Shown here piece after piece: positions 38,015-47,133 of a DNA stretch of 64,000 bases (positions within the stretch are counted from its first letter, which is position 1; each line of letters opens with the position of its first letter). The notes below the pieces were generated by a model. It saw only the letters and a list, made by a program, of their open reading frames with translations. It did not search any database and was not told the DNA's origin. The position numbers were made by a program, and so were the translations under genes. Location of the stretch: positions 558,001-622,000 of the forward strand of contig JAKFWK010000002.1 in the NCBI GenBank assembly GCA_021732045.1, written 5' to 3'. Source of the stretch: Sulfurimonas sp. (GTDB lineage Bacteria > Campylobacterota > Campylobacteria > Campylobacterales > Sulfurimonadaceae).

Positions 38015-38584
38015 GTGAAAAAAAAGATGAAACAACTTACAGTTCTCTTGCTTCTTGCATCCATCTTTGTGGGGTGCGCTCCAAAAATGGGGAAAGATAT
38101 TTTTATAGAACAAGCTGGCGATGTACGACTTGAGAGCTCTGGAAATGATATTTTACTAGGGTTCCTAGCTCTCATTGGTCCTACAGGAAAAAAAGATGGT
38201 ATCAAGATTGCAACTGATGTAAAAATTACAAACAGATGGCATAGTGATATAATCCTTCACTCTTTAAAGTATAGCCTTGGGGACAACAACAGCTCTGTTG
38301 CTCAGGGTGAAATAAAAGCTGATGCAACAAAAAAAGTTATTTTTATCTCTGGCAAAGAGAAGATTATTCCATTGGAGTTTCGTATTGAGCTAAGCAAAGA
38401 GAGCCTTACTTATCTATATGGAGCCGTGCAATCAAAGCGAAAAATTTTCCTTAAGGGGGAGGTTGCCGTTGAGGTCTGGGGTGTACAGAAGCATTATAAC
38501 TTCAAAGAAGATGTGACAGCTCGCCTCTCAAAAGAGATAAATAAAAAATTTGAACTCTTTAGTGGTCTAAGGGTTACTAAGTAG
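38015..38584 (+). CDS. Lipoprotein with LEA14-like domain
   Basis: This 189-residue protein starts at GTG 38015 (AGGTAG upstream), or at ATG 38027. It has a lipobox ASIFVGC at the end of the signal sequence. The mature part is mostly beta (VKITNRWHSDIILHSLKYSL, FLKGEVAVEVWGVQKHYNF), recalling LEA14/WHy-type water-stress domains; this is a weak visual match. It is probably co-transcribed with the M42-like gene. Function unknown. Confidence 0.6.
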   Translation: MKKKMKQLTVLLLLASIFVGCAPKMGKDIFIEQAGDVRLESSGNDILLGFLALIGPTGKKDGIKIATDVKITNRWHSDIILHSLKYSLGDNNSSVAQGEIKADATKKVIFISGKEKIIPLEFRIELSKESLTYLYGAVQSKRKIFLKGEVAVEVWGVQKHYNFKEDVTARLSKEINKKFELFSGLRVTK

Positions 38585-38928
38585 TGGCAAAAAAATGCTA
38601 GATAGAAAGATAAAAGCTATTTTAGCAATGTAGTCTTTACTAAAAACAGCTTAGCTATTAATTTTGACATACTCAACTATTTATCTCCTTAACTATTTCC
38701 AATACCTTATTAATATTCTTAGACTTATTAGTTCTTATAATAATTTGCTTTATCCAGCCAACTAATTAAAAAACATCTACTTTATAAAACATATTTTCTA
38801 TTATTCTAATTCTATTATAATTATTTTTTATCAATATCTAGTAATTATTTTTTAAGAAACAAGTAGCTAAACTCTAGCTCGTGTTTAAAAAATATTATAT
38901 TTTGTAAAGTTAAAAGGAAGAAACATAA
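38585..38928. other. AT-rich gap before the chemosensory operon
   Basis: This 344-base stretch holds no convincing gene. On the minus strand a 30-codon open stretch (38,673-38,765) is closed by stops at both ends and could be a remnant of a lost gene. Near the right end, TATTAT at 38,893-38,898 is a possible -10 for cheY, followed by the ribosome site AAAAGGAAG. A small AGCTA/TAGCT hairpin lies at about 38,867-38,881. Nothing else is seen. Confidence 0.4.
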
Positions 38929-39315
38929 ATGAAAAAACGAGTTATTATCGTAGATGACTCCAAGGCTGTTATTGCTACAGCAGAGTTGGCGCTAGAGGAG
39001 ATGATCAGCAGCAGGGCTATAGAATTCATTTCATACTTGAATCCAGCTCAACTACTAGAGGCACTTCAAAATGGAAGTGAAAATTTTGATTTACTGATCA
39101 GTGATGTAAACATGCCACAAATGAATGGTTTAGATTTATCCAGAGCAATTAAAGCAGATGAACGATACAAAACCAAGCCTATAATTATCTTAACAACAGA
39201 AAGTTCTAATGAGATAAAGATGATGGGAAAAGAGATTGGTGTGACTGGATGGATGGTTAAGCCATTTAGTGATGAAAAACTTGTAAAATCACTTAAAATG
39301 ATATTGGGGATATAA
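38929..39315 (+). CDS. cheY: CheY-like single-domain response regulator
   Basis: This 128-residue receiver domain has the acidic pair D9/D10, phospho-acceptor D59 (LLISDVNMP), switch Thr (ILTTESS) and K111 (MVKPF). No output domain follows. As the first gene of the chemosensory operon it is probably the phosphoryl output or sink for CheA. AAGGAAG lies 7 bases before ATG. The next gene starts 4 bases on. Confidence 0.9.
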   Translation: MKKRVIIVDDSKAVIATAELALEEMISSRAIEFISYLNPAQLLEALQNGSENFDLLISDVNMPQMNGLDLSRAIKADERYKTKPIIILTTESSNEIKMMGKEIGVTGWMVKPFSDEKLVKSLKMILGI

Positions 39316-39319
39316 TTTA

Positions 39320-39817
39320 ATGGAATTAAACACAATGCTATCAAAAAAAGAGCGCTACCTTACCTTTTTTTTAGGGGATGAGCAATACGGAATTGGTATT
39401 GATCGAATTAAAGAGATTATCGCCATGATGAAAGTTACTTTTGTTCCAAAGACTCCACCATTTATGCGTGGAGTGATCAACTTGCGTGGATCTATTATAC
39501 CGATTGTTGACACTAGACTTCGATTTGCAATGGAGCCTAGAGAAGCGGATATGCACACAACAATCATTATTGTTGAAGTTGAAAAAGTAAATATTGGATT
39601 TATTGTTGATTGCGTAGAAGAAGTCGCTTCAATTGACTCGTCACATCTAAGTGAACCACCAAAATTTGGCAGTAACATCGATATGGATTTTATCTGCTCA
39701 ATGGCACAAATTGGCGAGAGCGTCGTGATGATCTTAGATGTGCTCAAGCTTTTTGAAGCAGATGAATTGGTAAGTTTAGAGCAGATACAAAAAACACAAA
39801 CAATCGAAGGAGCATAA
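39320..39817 (+). CDS. cheW: CheW adaptor protein
   Basis: This 165-residue adaptor has the full CheW fold: [46 protein letters not shown] and the C-terminal ILDVLKLF. It couples the receptor encoded next to CheA. An internal ATG at codon 5 is a possible alternative start. It lies one base before the receptor gene, so the stoichiometry of the array parts is probably set by one transcript. Confidence 0.93.
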   Translation: MELNTMLSKKERYLTFFLGDEQYGIGIDRIKEIIAMMKVTFVPKTPPFMRGVINLRGSIIPIVDTRLRFAMEPREADMHTTIIIVEVEKVNIGFIVDCVEEVASIDSSHLSEPPKFGSNIDMDFICSMAQIGESVVMILDVLKLFEADELVSLEQIQKTQTIEGA

Positions 39818-39818
39818 G

Positions 39819-41465
39819 ATGAATTGGTTAGAAAATATGGTATTAAGAAGCAAGTTGATTTTGTTGACAACGGTGATGATGGTTGCCCTTACTGTTTTGG
39901 GTTATTTAGGATACAACAGTACACAGCAGTGGCAAGCTTCAGTGGAAGATATAGGTACTGTTAAGCTCCCATCAATTGTTGGTATTATGGATATGCGTAC
40001 TGGAATAAATCAAATTATTATTCAGCAAAACCGTGTTCGGGCTCTTCGAGATGATCCGAAAAAACAGGAAAAACTTCAGGATGCCCTTGAGCGAATTACT
40101 AAAGGGTTCAAACACTATGATGATGGATTGGCAATTTACGCTCCACTTCCTCAGACCCCAGAAGAGGCAATCGAGTGGAAAAAATTTGAAGAGAATTTTA
40201 AACAATGGAAAGAGATGAGTTTAAATTTTAATGCGAATATTCTCACCCCGCTTACCAATAATACCGATTCGGCCATGGAAGATAATTATTTCGCGCAGAT
40301 GAAAGTTTTCATTGAAAAAAGCCGTGTTCCTCGGCAGGCAGCATTGGATAGTATGGGCGCTATTGCTAAAATCAATATTGACGGTTCAGATAAGACAGTT
40401 AAAGATACAGCTGCAGCATCTGCTAACGCCGCCAAATTGTCGATTATCATCGTCGCTATCGCTTTGTTTTTAGGTGCTGCTCTTTCGATGTTAATCATTC
40501 GCTCTATTACTCGTGCGATTAGCGCAAGTGTCGGTTCAATCCGCGATGGTGCAATGCAAATCACTTCTGCAAGTGATCAAGTAGCTTCGTCATCTTCATC
40601 TTTGGCGCAAGGGGCAAGTCAACAAGCTTCTAGCGTTGAAGAGGTAAGTGCTACTTTAGAGCAGAGCACTGCTATCAACTCTCAAAATACAGACAATGCT
40701 AGACAAGCTGATATTTTAGCAAAAAATGCAAATGACTCAGCAAAAGCAGGATATGAAAAAGGAGAGCAACTTTCTCTCTCAATGCACTCTATCACAGCAT
40801 CAGCAGCTAAAATCTCTGGAATTATTAAAACGATTGATCAGATTGCTTTCCAAACCAATCTTCTTGCTCTTAATGCGGCCGTTGAAGCAGCTCGCGCAGG
40901 TGAGCATGGGTTAGGTTTTGCCGTGGTTGCCGATGAGGTAAGAAATCTTGCTCAGCGTGCAGCGTCTGCAGCAAAAGAGACTTCTGACATCATCGAAGAA
41001 GTTGTAGGTCAAATAAAAGAGGGGAATCAAATCGCTCTTGCGACTCATACTGCTTTCCAGGAGATTGTAGAACAGTCTAAAAAAGTATCAGACCTTATAG
41101 GTGAGATATCAATTTCAGGTAAAGAGCAATCAGAGGGTATGGCACAAATAAATCAGGCTATGGGACAGGTTGACCAAGTTACACAACAGGTTGCTGCAAA
41201 CTCAGAAGAAGCAGCCGCTGCAGCAGAAGAGCTTAATGCACAAGCTACGGCGATGATGGAGACCGTAAGTGTTTTAGCAAAGATGGTTGGAATGGAGACG
41301 GGTATTGCAGCGTCAGCACCAAAGAAAAAGCAGCTTCACAGCTTAGAGATTAAAACGCTTCCTCCTATGCGCAAACCAGCAAAAATGGCTCAAAGCAGAG
41401 GAGTTTCATCTAGCAGATCCGAAGATGTATTTCCTCTGCATGAGGACGATTTAAAAGAGTTCTGA
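39819..41465 (+). CDS. Methyl-accepting chemotaxis protein, HAMP-less
   Basis: This 548-residue receptor has TM1 (about 11-33), a periplasmic four-helix-bundle-like sensor (about 34-203), TM2 (about 204-228) and then directly the cytoplasmic signalling coiled coil. No HAMP motif (GDL...DEIG) is visible after [14 protein letters not shown]. The hairpin tip is [20 protein letters not shown]. Glu/Gln pairs in the flanking helices could be methylated by the CheR and deamidated by CheD/CheB of this operon. Parts of the gene are richer in G+C than neighbours (27 of 60 at 40,021-40,080), hinting at transfer. No NWETF-type CheR tether is present. Confidence 0.9.
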   Translation: MNWLENMVLRSKLILLTTVMMVALTVLGYLGYNSTQQWQASVEDIGTVKLPSIVGIMDMRTGINQIIIQQNRVRALRDDPKKQEKLQDALERITKGFKHYDDGLAIYAPLPQTPEEAIEWKKFEENFKQWKEMSLNFNANILTPLTNNTDSAMEDNYFAQMKVFIEKSRVPRQAALDSMGAIAKINIDGSDKTVKDTAAASANAAKLSIIIVAIALFLGAALSMLIIRSITRAISASVGSIRDGAMQITSASDQVASSSSSLAQGASQQASSVEEVSATLEQSTAINSQNTDNARQADILAKNANDSAKAGYEKGEQLSLSMHSITASAAKISGIIKTIDQIAFQTNLLALNAAVEAARAGEHGLGFAVVADEVRNLAQRAASAAKETSDIIEEVVGQIKEGNQIALATHTAFQEIVEQSKKVSDLIGEISISGKEQSEGMAQINQAMGQVDQVTQQVAANSEEAAAAAEELNAQATAMMETVSVLAKMVGMETGIAASAPKKKQLHSLEIKTLPPMRKPAKMAQSRGVSSSRSEDVFPLHEDDLKEF

Positions 41466-41466
41466 T

Positions 41467-41730
41467 ATGGAATTTAACGGTGATGAGCTCACTATTGAGC
41501 TGGATATGTCGATGGAGGAGATTCGAGAATTTGAATATTTTGTCCGTTCTCGATTAGAATACATCGAATTGATTGCAGTAGAAGAGGGAACCACTCTCAA
41601 AAGTAGTGCCCTCTTAGCTCTTTTAGTAAGCCTTAAGCGAACTAAGCCAGAGCTAAAAATTCCCTTTCTTGAACAAGGGATGAGCAACTCGAGCGCTTAT
41701 GGCTCGATACATTGGATGTGCCATGACTAA
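41467..41730 (+). CDS. Short STAS-like protein before cheA
   Basis: This 87-residue protein lies between the receptor gene (1-base gap) and cheA, whose ATG sits inside its stop region. The middle, YIELIAVEEGTTLKSSALLAL followed by LVSLKRTKPELKIPFLEQG, follows the STAS anti-anti-sigma pattern (strand, SSALL helix start, helix, strand). The first STAS strands seem to be missing and the Ser phosphosite is uncertain (KSSA). A STAS protein here might tie the pathway to a partner-switch regulator. The frame could also be a decayed gene kept for coupling. Confidence 0.55.
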   Translation: MEFNGDELTIELDMSMEEIREFEYFVRSRLEYIELIAVEEGTTLKSSALLALLVSLKRTKPELKIPFLEQGMSNSSAYGSIHWMCHD

Positions 41731-43855
41731 AAAAGAACAAGTCAAAGCTATTTTTATAGAAGAAGCTGGTGAAATTATTGAAAAACTAGATGTAGATATA
41801 CTCCGCTTTGAGGAAGATTCTAGTGATTTTAATCTGCTAAATGAAATTTTTCGTGGTGTTCATACCCTCAAAGGGAACTCCAATGCTTTTGGATTTACAC
41901 GACTTGGTGAGTTTGTACACCATTTTGAGGATTTGCTGGATTACTATCGTACAACTAGGGACGAGATTGAAGAACACTATCTTGATCTTTTTGTAGGTAG
42001 TGTTGATGTGGTTAAAGAAGTCATGATATGTGAACTGGATGAAGTTGAGACATTGCCTGGTGGCTATGGTGAATATTTGGGGAAAATCAAAGATCTTATT
42101 GCAATTAAAACCAATAAAACAGTAGTTACAGTGCCACAAATGAGCGGTGTTGAACCAACAATTGATGCCATATCGATGAGTGATTTAGCGGCAGAGTTTG
42201 GATTGGGCTGCCAAGAAGAAGTTAGTAAGACTGTAACAAACTGTATTAAAACAAAACAGATTTCCCAAGAAGATGGACTAAATTTATACCTTATAAACTT
42301 AACGCTAGATAGTGATTCATATAAGCGAGGTTTTGATCATCTTATATTTTTACATCTGCTAAAAGAAAAAGCGGCTTCTCTTGATAGCTTTTTTAACATG
42401 GAATCTATTGGAACTTTAGATAATTTTTTAAGTGAAGAGAATAAGATTTTAAATGTCAGTATTGTTGTATTAACTTCTCAATCGCTTGAAGAAGTCACTG
42501 AATATTTTGAGTTTTTATTTGAGAATGAGTATTTGATTACTTTAGTTGAACCTAGTATTACTGGAGTCATTAAAGAGAGAGATATTGCTCCAGAAAAACC
42601 AAATATTGTTGATGCAAGAAAAGGAAGCGATAGAAGGAAAGATGATAGAAGAGAGCCAACAGAAACCTCATCATCAAGTGCACTAACTACGAAATCAACT
42701 ATCCGTATTGATACCATTAAGCTTGATGAACTATTTGATTCAGTAGGCGAACTAGTTATTGCTCAGAACTTCGTTGCTCAAAACGAAAAAATTCGCGCTA
42801 TTGAAGATGAGTCTATTAGCAGAGCGATCGAGACTCTCTCAAAAATCACAAAAAAGATACAAGACAGAGTTATGAGTCTTCGAATGGTTGCTATCCGCGA
42901 CACATTTGACAAGATGAAGCGGGTCGTCAGAGATACATCTAAAAAAACTGGCAAAGAGCTTCGTCTAATTGTCGTAGGAGAAGAGACAGAAATTGACAAA
43001 ACTATGATTGATAGCCTCTCGGATCCACTTATACACATTATCCGTAATGCCATAGACCATGGACTAGAAGCTGATGCAGCTGAGAGATTGAGTGTAGGGA
43101 AAAAGACCGAGGGAACCATTACCCTACGCGCTTTTCATAAAAGTGGCAGTATCGTAATTAGCGTTAGCGATGATGGAAGAGGAATCAATAAAGAAAAAGT
43201 ACTACAAAAAGCGATTGAACGCGGAGTTGTAACAGGAGATGAAAATCTTACGGATAGTCAGATTTTTGCACTTTTAATGCAGCCAGGGTTTTCAACAGCA
43301 GATACAATCAGTGATCTCTCTGGACGAGGAGTTGGCTTGGATGTCGTTAAAACCTCGATTGAAAAACTGCGCGGAAAAATTGAAGTTGATTCCAAAGAGG
43401 GTGAGGGAACAGTTTTTTCTATGGTTCTTCCACTAACATTAGCAATTATCGATGGCATGCTTGTACGAACTGCTGGGGAAATTTACATTATTCCAACTCT
43501 TAGCGTAGTAGAATCCTTTAGACCAGATAAAGAGATTGTTCACTCTCTTAAAGGAAAAGGTGAATTTGTAAGTATGCGTGCTCAGCATATACCAGTCATT
43601 CGCTTAAGTGATGTTTTTGCTCTTGATGTAAAGCGAATAGAGCCTTGGGAAGGGATTTTAGTGTGTGTGGAGACGGGAGCTGGAAGAGTAGCAATTATGG
43701 TTGATGAGTTGCTAGGTAGACAGCAGGTAGTTATCAAAACGCTTGGGCAATCTTTATCTAAACTTAAAGAAATTACTGGTGGAGCAATCTTGGGAAATGG
43801 AGATATTGCTCTGATTTTAAATGTAGACGAGTTGTGTCCAGTATTTGAATCATAA
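41723..43855 (+). CDS. cheA: Chemotaxis histidine kinase CheA, no receiver domain
   Basis: About 710 residues from ATG 41723 (MTKKEQVKAIF), which overlaps the previous stop. P1 holds His47 in VHTLKGNSNAFGF. A P2-like region (about 120-310) follows, then a dimerisation helix pair, the HATPase with HIIRNAIDHGLE, DDGRGINK and GRGVGLDVV, and a C-terminal CheW-like domain. It ends there: the C-terminal receiver domain that CheA of Campylobacter and Helicobacter carries is absent, consistent with a separate CheY and CheB in the operon. All key residues look intact. Confidence 0.95.
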   Translation: MTKKEQVKAIFIEEAGEIIEKLDVDILRFEEDSSDFNLLNEIFRGVHTLKGNSNAFGFTRLGEFVHHFEDLLDYYRTTRDEIEEHYLDLFVGSVDVVKEVMICELDEVETLPGGYGEYLGKIKDLIAIKTNKTVVTVPQMSGVEPTIDAISMSDLAAEFGLGCQEEVSKTVTNCIKTKQISQEDGLNLYLINLTLDSDSYKRGFDHLIFLHLLKEKAASLDSFFNMESIGTLDNFLSEENKILNVSIVVLTSQSLEEVTEYFEFLFENEYLITLVEPSITGVIKERDIAPEKPNIVDARKGSDRRKDDRREPTETSSSSALTTKSTIRIDTIKLDELFDSVGELVIAQNFVAQNEKIRAIEDESISRAIETLSKITKKIQDRVMSLRMVAIRDTFDKMKRVVRDTSKKTGKELRLIVVGEETEIDKTMIDSLSDPLIHIIRNAIDHGLEADAAERLSVGKKTEGTITLRAFHKSGSIVISVSDDGRGINKEKVLQKAIERGVVTGDENLTDSQIFALLMQPGFSTADTISDLSGRGVGLDVVKTSIEKLRGKIEVDSKEGEGTVFSMVLPLTLAIIDGMLVRTAGEIYIIPTLSVVESFRPDKEIVHSLKGKGEFVSMRAQHIPVIRLSDVFALDVKRIEPWEGILVCVETGAGRVAIMVDELLGRQQVVIKTLGQSLSKLKEITGGAILGNGDIALILNVDELCPVFES

Positions 43856-43856
43856 T

Positions 43857-44681
43857 ATGAACGATATTGATCTTAGCCCTAAAGAGTTTAATCTATTTCG
43901 TGACTATATCTACGAAAAAGTGGGCATTGCCTTATCGGATCAAAAAAGTACACTTGTTAAGGGACGACTGAACAAGCGTCTTCGTCAACTAGGTTTTGAT
44001 AATTTTAGAGCCTATTATGACTATTTAGTACACGATCAATCTGGGGATGAGCTTGCCTTATTTGTAAGCGCAATCTCTACAAATGTAACTTCATTTTTTC
44101 GTGAAACTGCTCAATGGAAATGGCTTGAGACATATCTACCTCAAATGATAAGTGCAAAGCGTGAAAAAAAGATTCGTATCTGGTCAGCTGGGTGCTCTAG
44201 CGGAGAAGAGCCATATACTATTTTAATGTTTCTGCAGCAGCATTTAAAAGATTTTGAGAGTTGGGATATTAAGATTATTGCAACTGATATCTCTGAAAAG
44301 GTACTAAAAAAGGCTATTTCTGGAATATATGACGCCACTCAAGTTGAAGCACTCCCCAAAAATACTGTTATTCATGCATTTGAAAAAATACGCATAAACA
44401 ATATCGCCCATTATCAAATAGTTCCTTCTCTTAGAGAAAAAGTTATGTTTCGCACCTACAATCTTGTAACAGATAGGTTTATTTTTAAAAATCATTTTGA
44501 TATGATTTTTTGTAGAAATGTCATGATTTATTTTGACGATATAACCCGTCTTGAAGTCATTAGACGCTTTACGACGGTTCTGCCTAAGGGTGCACCACTC
44601 TTTTTTGGTAGCTCTGAGTCATTAACAACACATAGAGAATCACTCAAACTAATTGGTTCTTCCATTTATCAACGATTATAA
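43857..44681 (+). CDS. cheR: Chemoreceptor methyltransferase CheR
   Basis: This 274-residue SAM-dependent enzyme methylates receptor Glu residues. It has an N-terminal helical domain (about 1-75) and the SAM fold with IWSAGCSSGEEPYTI, IIATDISEKVL and MIFCRNVMIYF. I use ATG 43857, right after the cheA stop; a TTG four codons upstream would overlap cheA. No tetratricopeptide extension is present, so it is the plain enzyme. Size is normal. Confidence 0.94.
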   Translation: MNDIDLSPKEFNLFRDYIYEKVGIALSDQKSTLVKGRLNKRLRQLGFDNFRAYYDYLVHDQSGDELALFVSAISTNVTSFFRETAQWKWLETYLPQMISAKREKKIRIWSAGCSSGEEPYTILMFLQQHLKDFESWDIKIIATDISEKVLKKAISGIYDATQVEALPKNTVIHAFEKIRINNIAHYQIVPSLREKVMFRTYNLVTDRFIFKNHFDMIFCRNVMIYFDDITRLEVIRRFTTVLPKGAPLFFGSSESLTTHRESLKLIGSSIYQRL

Positions 44682-44698
44682 AATTAAAAAGGAAAAAG

Positions 44699-45541
44699 AT
44701 GGCTCAGATTATTGAAAATAGAGCAGAAATTTGCAATGACATATGTGGTGAAGTAGCCTTTTTAAGCCGTAAGGTGTTAGATTTAAATAAGCAGATAATT
44801 GATAGCGAAAAGGCAAAAACACGCTTTTTATCTTTGATTGCAAATGAGCTAAATAATCCAATGACCGCCCTGCTTGGTCTTATTCCACATTTAGCAAAAC
44901 AGTCTACTCAACCGCGTCAAGATCTTATTGATACAATTGAAGATGAGGCACTCCATCTTGACTTTCATATTCAAAATCTTGTTGCTGCAACTGAGATAGA
45001 GAGTGGTGAACTCGAAATATCGTACTCGCTCGTTAATCTAGAAGATTTAATTAAAGAGGTGTCAAAATCACTTAAATTTCGTATGATAGAGAAAAATATT
45101 AAGTTAAAAGTAGATAATCATCTCAAACAGAGAGTCGTTGCTGATGCTCAAAAATTACATTTAATCTTAAAAAATTTGATAGCAAACGCATGTGTTTATG
45201 GTGATGCAGACACAACAATAGAAGTTACTATTGAACAAAAAGATGAAAATAAGCTAAATATTTCTGTTAAAAACTATGGTAAAGAGCCAAATGTTAAACA
45301 TAAAGCACAGGTTTTTACTCGTTTTGCTCATGATCTTAAAGGCATACATGGATTGGGAGTTGGCTTAAGTGTCGTCCGCGAACTATGCGAACGATTTGAT
45401 GGAAAAATTGATTATGTAGTAGGCGACAATACAGTTACTTTCGTAGTGGTGCTTCCATTAGAGACAAAATCAGCAGACTTTGAAGCCTGTGGCTCAAATG
45501 AGTTTCTTTTTGAATCTTTTGATGACGCACTTGAACTCTGA
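44699..45541 (+). CDS. Histidine-kinase-like protein lacking the phospho-acceptor His
   Basis: This 280-residue soluble protein has a HisKA-like dimer helix and an HATPase domain, but the H-box reads IANELNNPM: Asn49 stands where the phospho-accepting His should be (AAT versus CAT, one base). The N box (LKNLIANA) and the G2 box (GLGVGLSVV) are present; the G1 box is altered (KNYGKEP). It may bind ATP without autophosphorylation and act as a regulatory partner of CheA or CheB. No sensor or membrane domain is visible beyond the 40-residue N-terminal helix. It lies between cheR (17-base gap) and cheD (1-base overlap). Confidence 0.8.
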   Translation: MAQIIENRAEICNDICGEVAFLSRKVLDLNKQIIDSEKAKTRFLSLIANELNNPMTALLGLIPHLAKQSTQPRQDLIDTIEDEALHLDFHIQNLVAATEIESGELEISYSLVNLEDLIKEVSKSLKFRMIEKNIKLKVDNHLKQRVVADAQKLHLILKNLIANACVYGDADTTIEVTIEQKDENKLNISVKNYGKEPNVKHKAQVFTRFAHDLKGIHGLGVGLSVVRELCERFDGKIDYVVGDNTVTFVVVLPLETKSADFEACGSNEFLFESFDDALEL

Positions 45542-46014
45542 TGATTCAAGGAAATTCAACTTTCATTCATGTCGGCCAAATACATACAGATTATGGACCA
45601 GTAGCAATCTCGACTGTACTTGGCTCATGCGTAGCTGTCTGTTTGCATGATACTAAATTAGGTATAGGAGGAATGAATCACTATCTGCTCCCTTTTTGGA
45701 ATAACAATGGCTTACAATCTCCTAGATTTGGCAATATCTCGATTCCAAAGCTAATTGAAGCAATGCTGGAGCATGGTTCAGACATTAAAAATATAGAGGC
45801 TAAAATTTTTGGAGGAGCATCCATGAATATTTACACTTCCGATATGATGATGATTGGAGAAAAAAATATTTTAGTGGCAAGAGAAATACTAAAAGAGTAC
45901 AAAATTAGAATTGTTGCTGAAGATGTTGGTGGATTAAATGGTAGAAAAATTCAGATGAATTGTGAGCATGGCAAAGTGTTGTTGAAATATGCTTCTCGCA
46001 TTATGAATAGTTGA
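45541..46014 (+). CDS. cheD: Chemoreceptor glutamine deamidase CheD
   Basis: This 157-residue enzyme deamidates receptor Gln residues. The catalytic Cys30 is in LGSCVAVCL and His47 in GGMNHYLLP, as in CheD. IFGGASMN and EDVGGLNGRKIQMN are also family motifs. It overlaps the pseudokinase gene by one base and precedes cheB by ten. CheD can also be a docking site for CheY in some systems. Confidence 0.92.
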   Translation: MIQGNSTFIHVGQIHTDYGPVAISTVLGSCVAVCLHDTKLGIGGMNHYLLPFWNNNGLQSPRFGNISIPKLIEAMLEHGSDIKNIEAKIFGGASMNIYTSDMMMIGEKNILVAREILKEYKIRIVAEDVGGLNGRKIQMNCEHGKVLLKYASRIMNS

Positions 46015-46024
46015 GATTATAAAT

Positions 46025-47047
46025 ATGGCTATAAAAGTATTAATTGTCGACGATAGTGCTACAGCAAGAGCTGTTTTGCGTGATATTTTGGAATCAGATC
46101 CAGCTATTGAGGTAGTTGGGGTTGCCTATGACGCATATATTGCTCGTGATAAAATATTGGAGCTTCGTCCAGATGTTGTCTGCTTAGATGTCGAGATGCC
46201 TCGTATGGATGGAATCACATTCCTAAAACGCTTGATGCACTATATGCCGGTTCCAGTAATTATGGTATCTTCTTTAACTCAAAATGGTGCCAAAACAACG
46301 CTAGAAGCACTTGAGTCTGGTGCAGTAGATTTTGTTCCTAAACCTCATTCTAATATTTATGATGGTAAGAGCGAAATGCGTGATGAGTTGCTTGCAAAAG
46401 TTAAAATTGCAGCAAAGATAAAAGTACACAAGCGTGAACTAGAGAACACTAGACAGGCAAACACAACATCACTGGCTGAAACCACCAATAAAATTCTAGC
46501 TATCGGGGCATCAACGGGTGGAACAGAAGCACTTAAGGATTTATTGATGGGGTTACCAAGAAATGCTCCCGGTATAGTTATAGTTCAGCATATGCCTGCT
46601 AATTTTACTGGTCCTTTTGCAGAGAGACTAAATAGCGTATGCGCCATGGAAATTCGTGAAGCACGCAATGGTGATTCCATTACTCCAGGAGTAGCCCTTA
46701 TTGCTCCAGGAGATTATCACATGGTAGTTCGTCGTTCAGGATCTCGTTATTATGTTGAAATTGGGACTGGGGATAAAGTTTCCGGTCATCGACCTTCAGT
46801 TGATGTTCTCTTTGGTTCGGTGTCAAAAATTGTTGGTGCAAATGCTATTGGTGTTATTTTAACAGGGATGGGCGGAGATGGCGCTCGAGGATTGTTAGCC
46901 ATGCGAAATGCTGGGGCAAGAACAATTGGACAAGACGAGGCAAGCTGTGTTGTGTACGGAATGCCAAAAGTAGCATATGATCTTGGCGCAGTAGAAAAAC
47001 AACTATCACTAAAAGAGATTGCCAATGGAATTCTTAAGTTACTCTAA
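46025..47047 (+). CDS. cheB: Receptor methylesterase/deamidase CheB with receiver domain
   Basis: This 340-residue protein has an N-terminal receiver (D10/D11 region, D55 in VVCLDVEMPR) and a C-terminal methylesterase with the Ser-His-Asp triad: GASTGGTEAL, VQHMPANFTGPFAERL and GMGGDGARG. CheA phosphorylation of D55 should activate it, providing adaptation feedback. Many Campylobacterota CheB proteins lack the receiver domain; this one has it. It is the last gene of the chemosensory operon. Confidence 0.95.
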   Translation: MAIKVLIVDDSATARAVLRDILESDPAIEVVGVAYDAYIARDKILELRPDVVCLDVEMPRMDGITFLKRLMHYMPVPVIMVSSLTQNGAKTTLEALESGAVDFVPKPHSNIYDGKSEMRDELLAKVKIAAKIKVHKRELENTRQANTTSLAETTNKILAIGASTGGTEALKDLLMGLPRNAPGIVIVQHMPANFTGPFAERLNSVCAMEIREARNGDSITPGVALIAPGDYHMVVRRSGSRYYVEIGTGDKVSGHRPSVDVLFGSVSKIVGANAIGVILTGMGGDGARGLLAMRNAGARTIGQDEASCVVYGMPKVAYDLGAVEKQLSLKEIANGILKLL

Positions 47048-47133
47048 ATAGCAAATCCACAAACCATAAAACACACCAAAATCAGTCATAATTTCTGTTT
47101 TTGGTTAGCTATCATGGAGATTACAGCAAACTA

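Noticed and set aside
39355..39870. A 171-residue minus-strand frame over cheW
   Set aside because: It is Ser/Thr/Ile-rich with no domain and lies fully inside the well-supported cheW/mcp genes on the other strand; a codon shadow.
47041..47120. Weak CCAAAAnCAG/CTGnTTTTGG hairpin after cheB as a terminator
   Set aside because: One internal mismatch, a long loop and no proper U-run; too weak to list.
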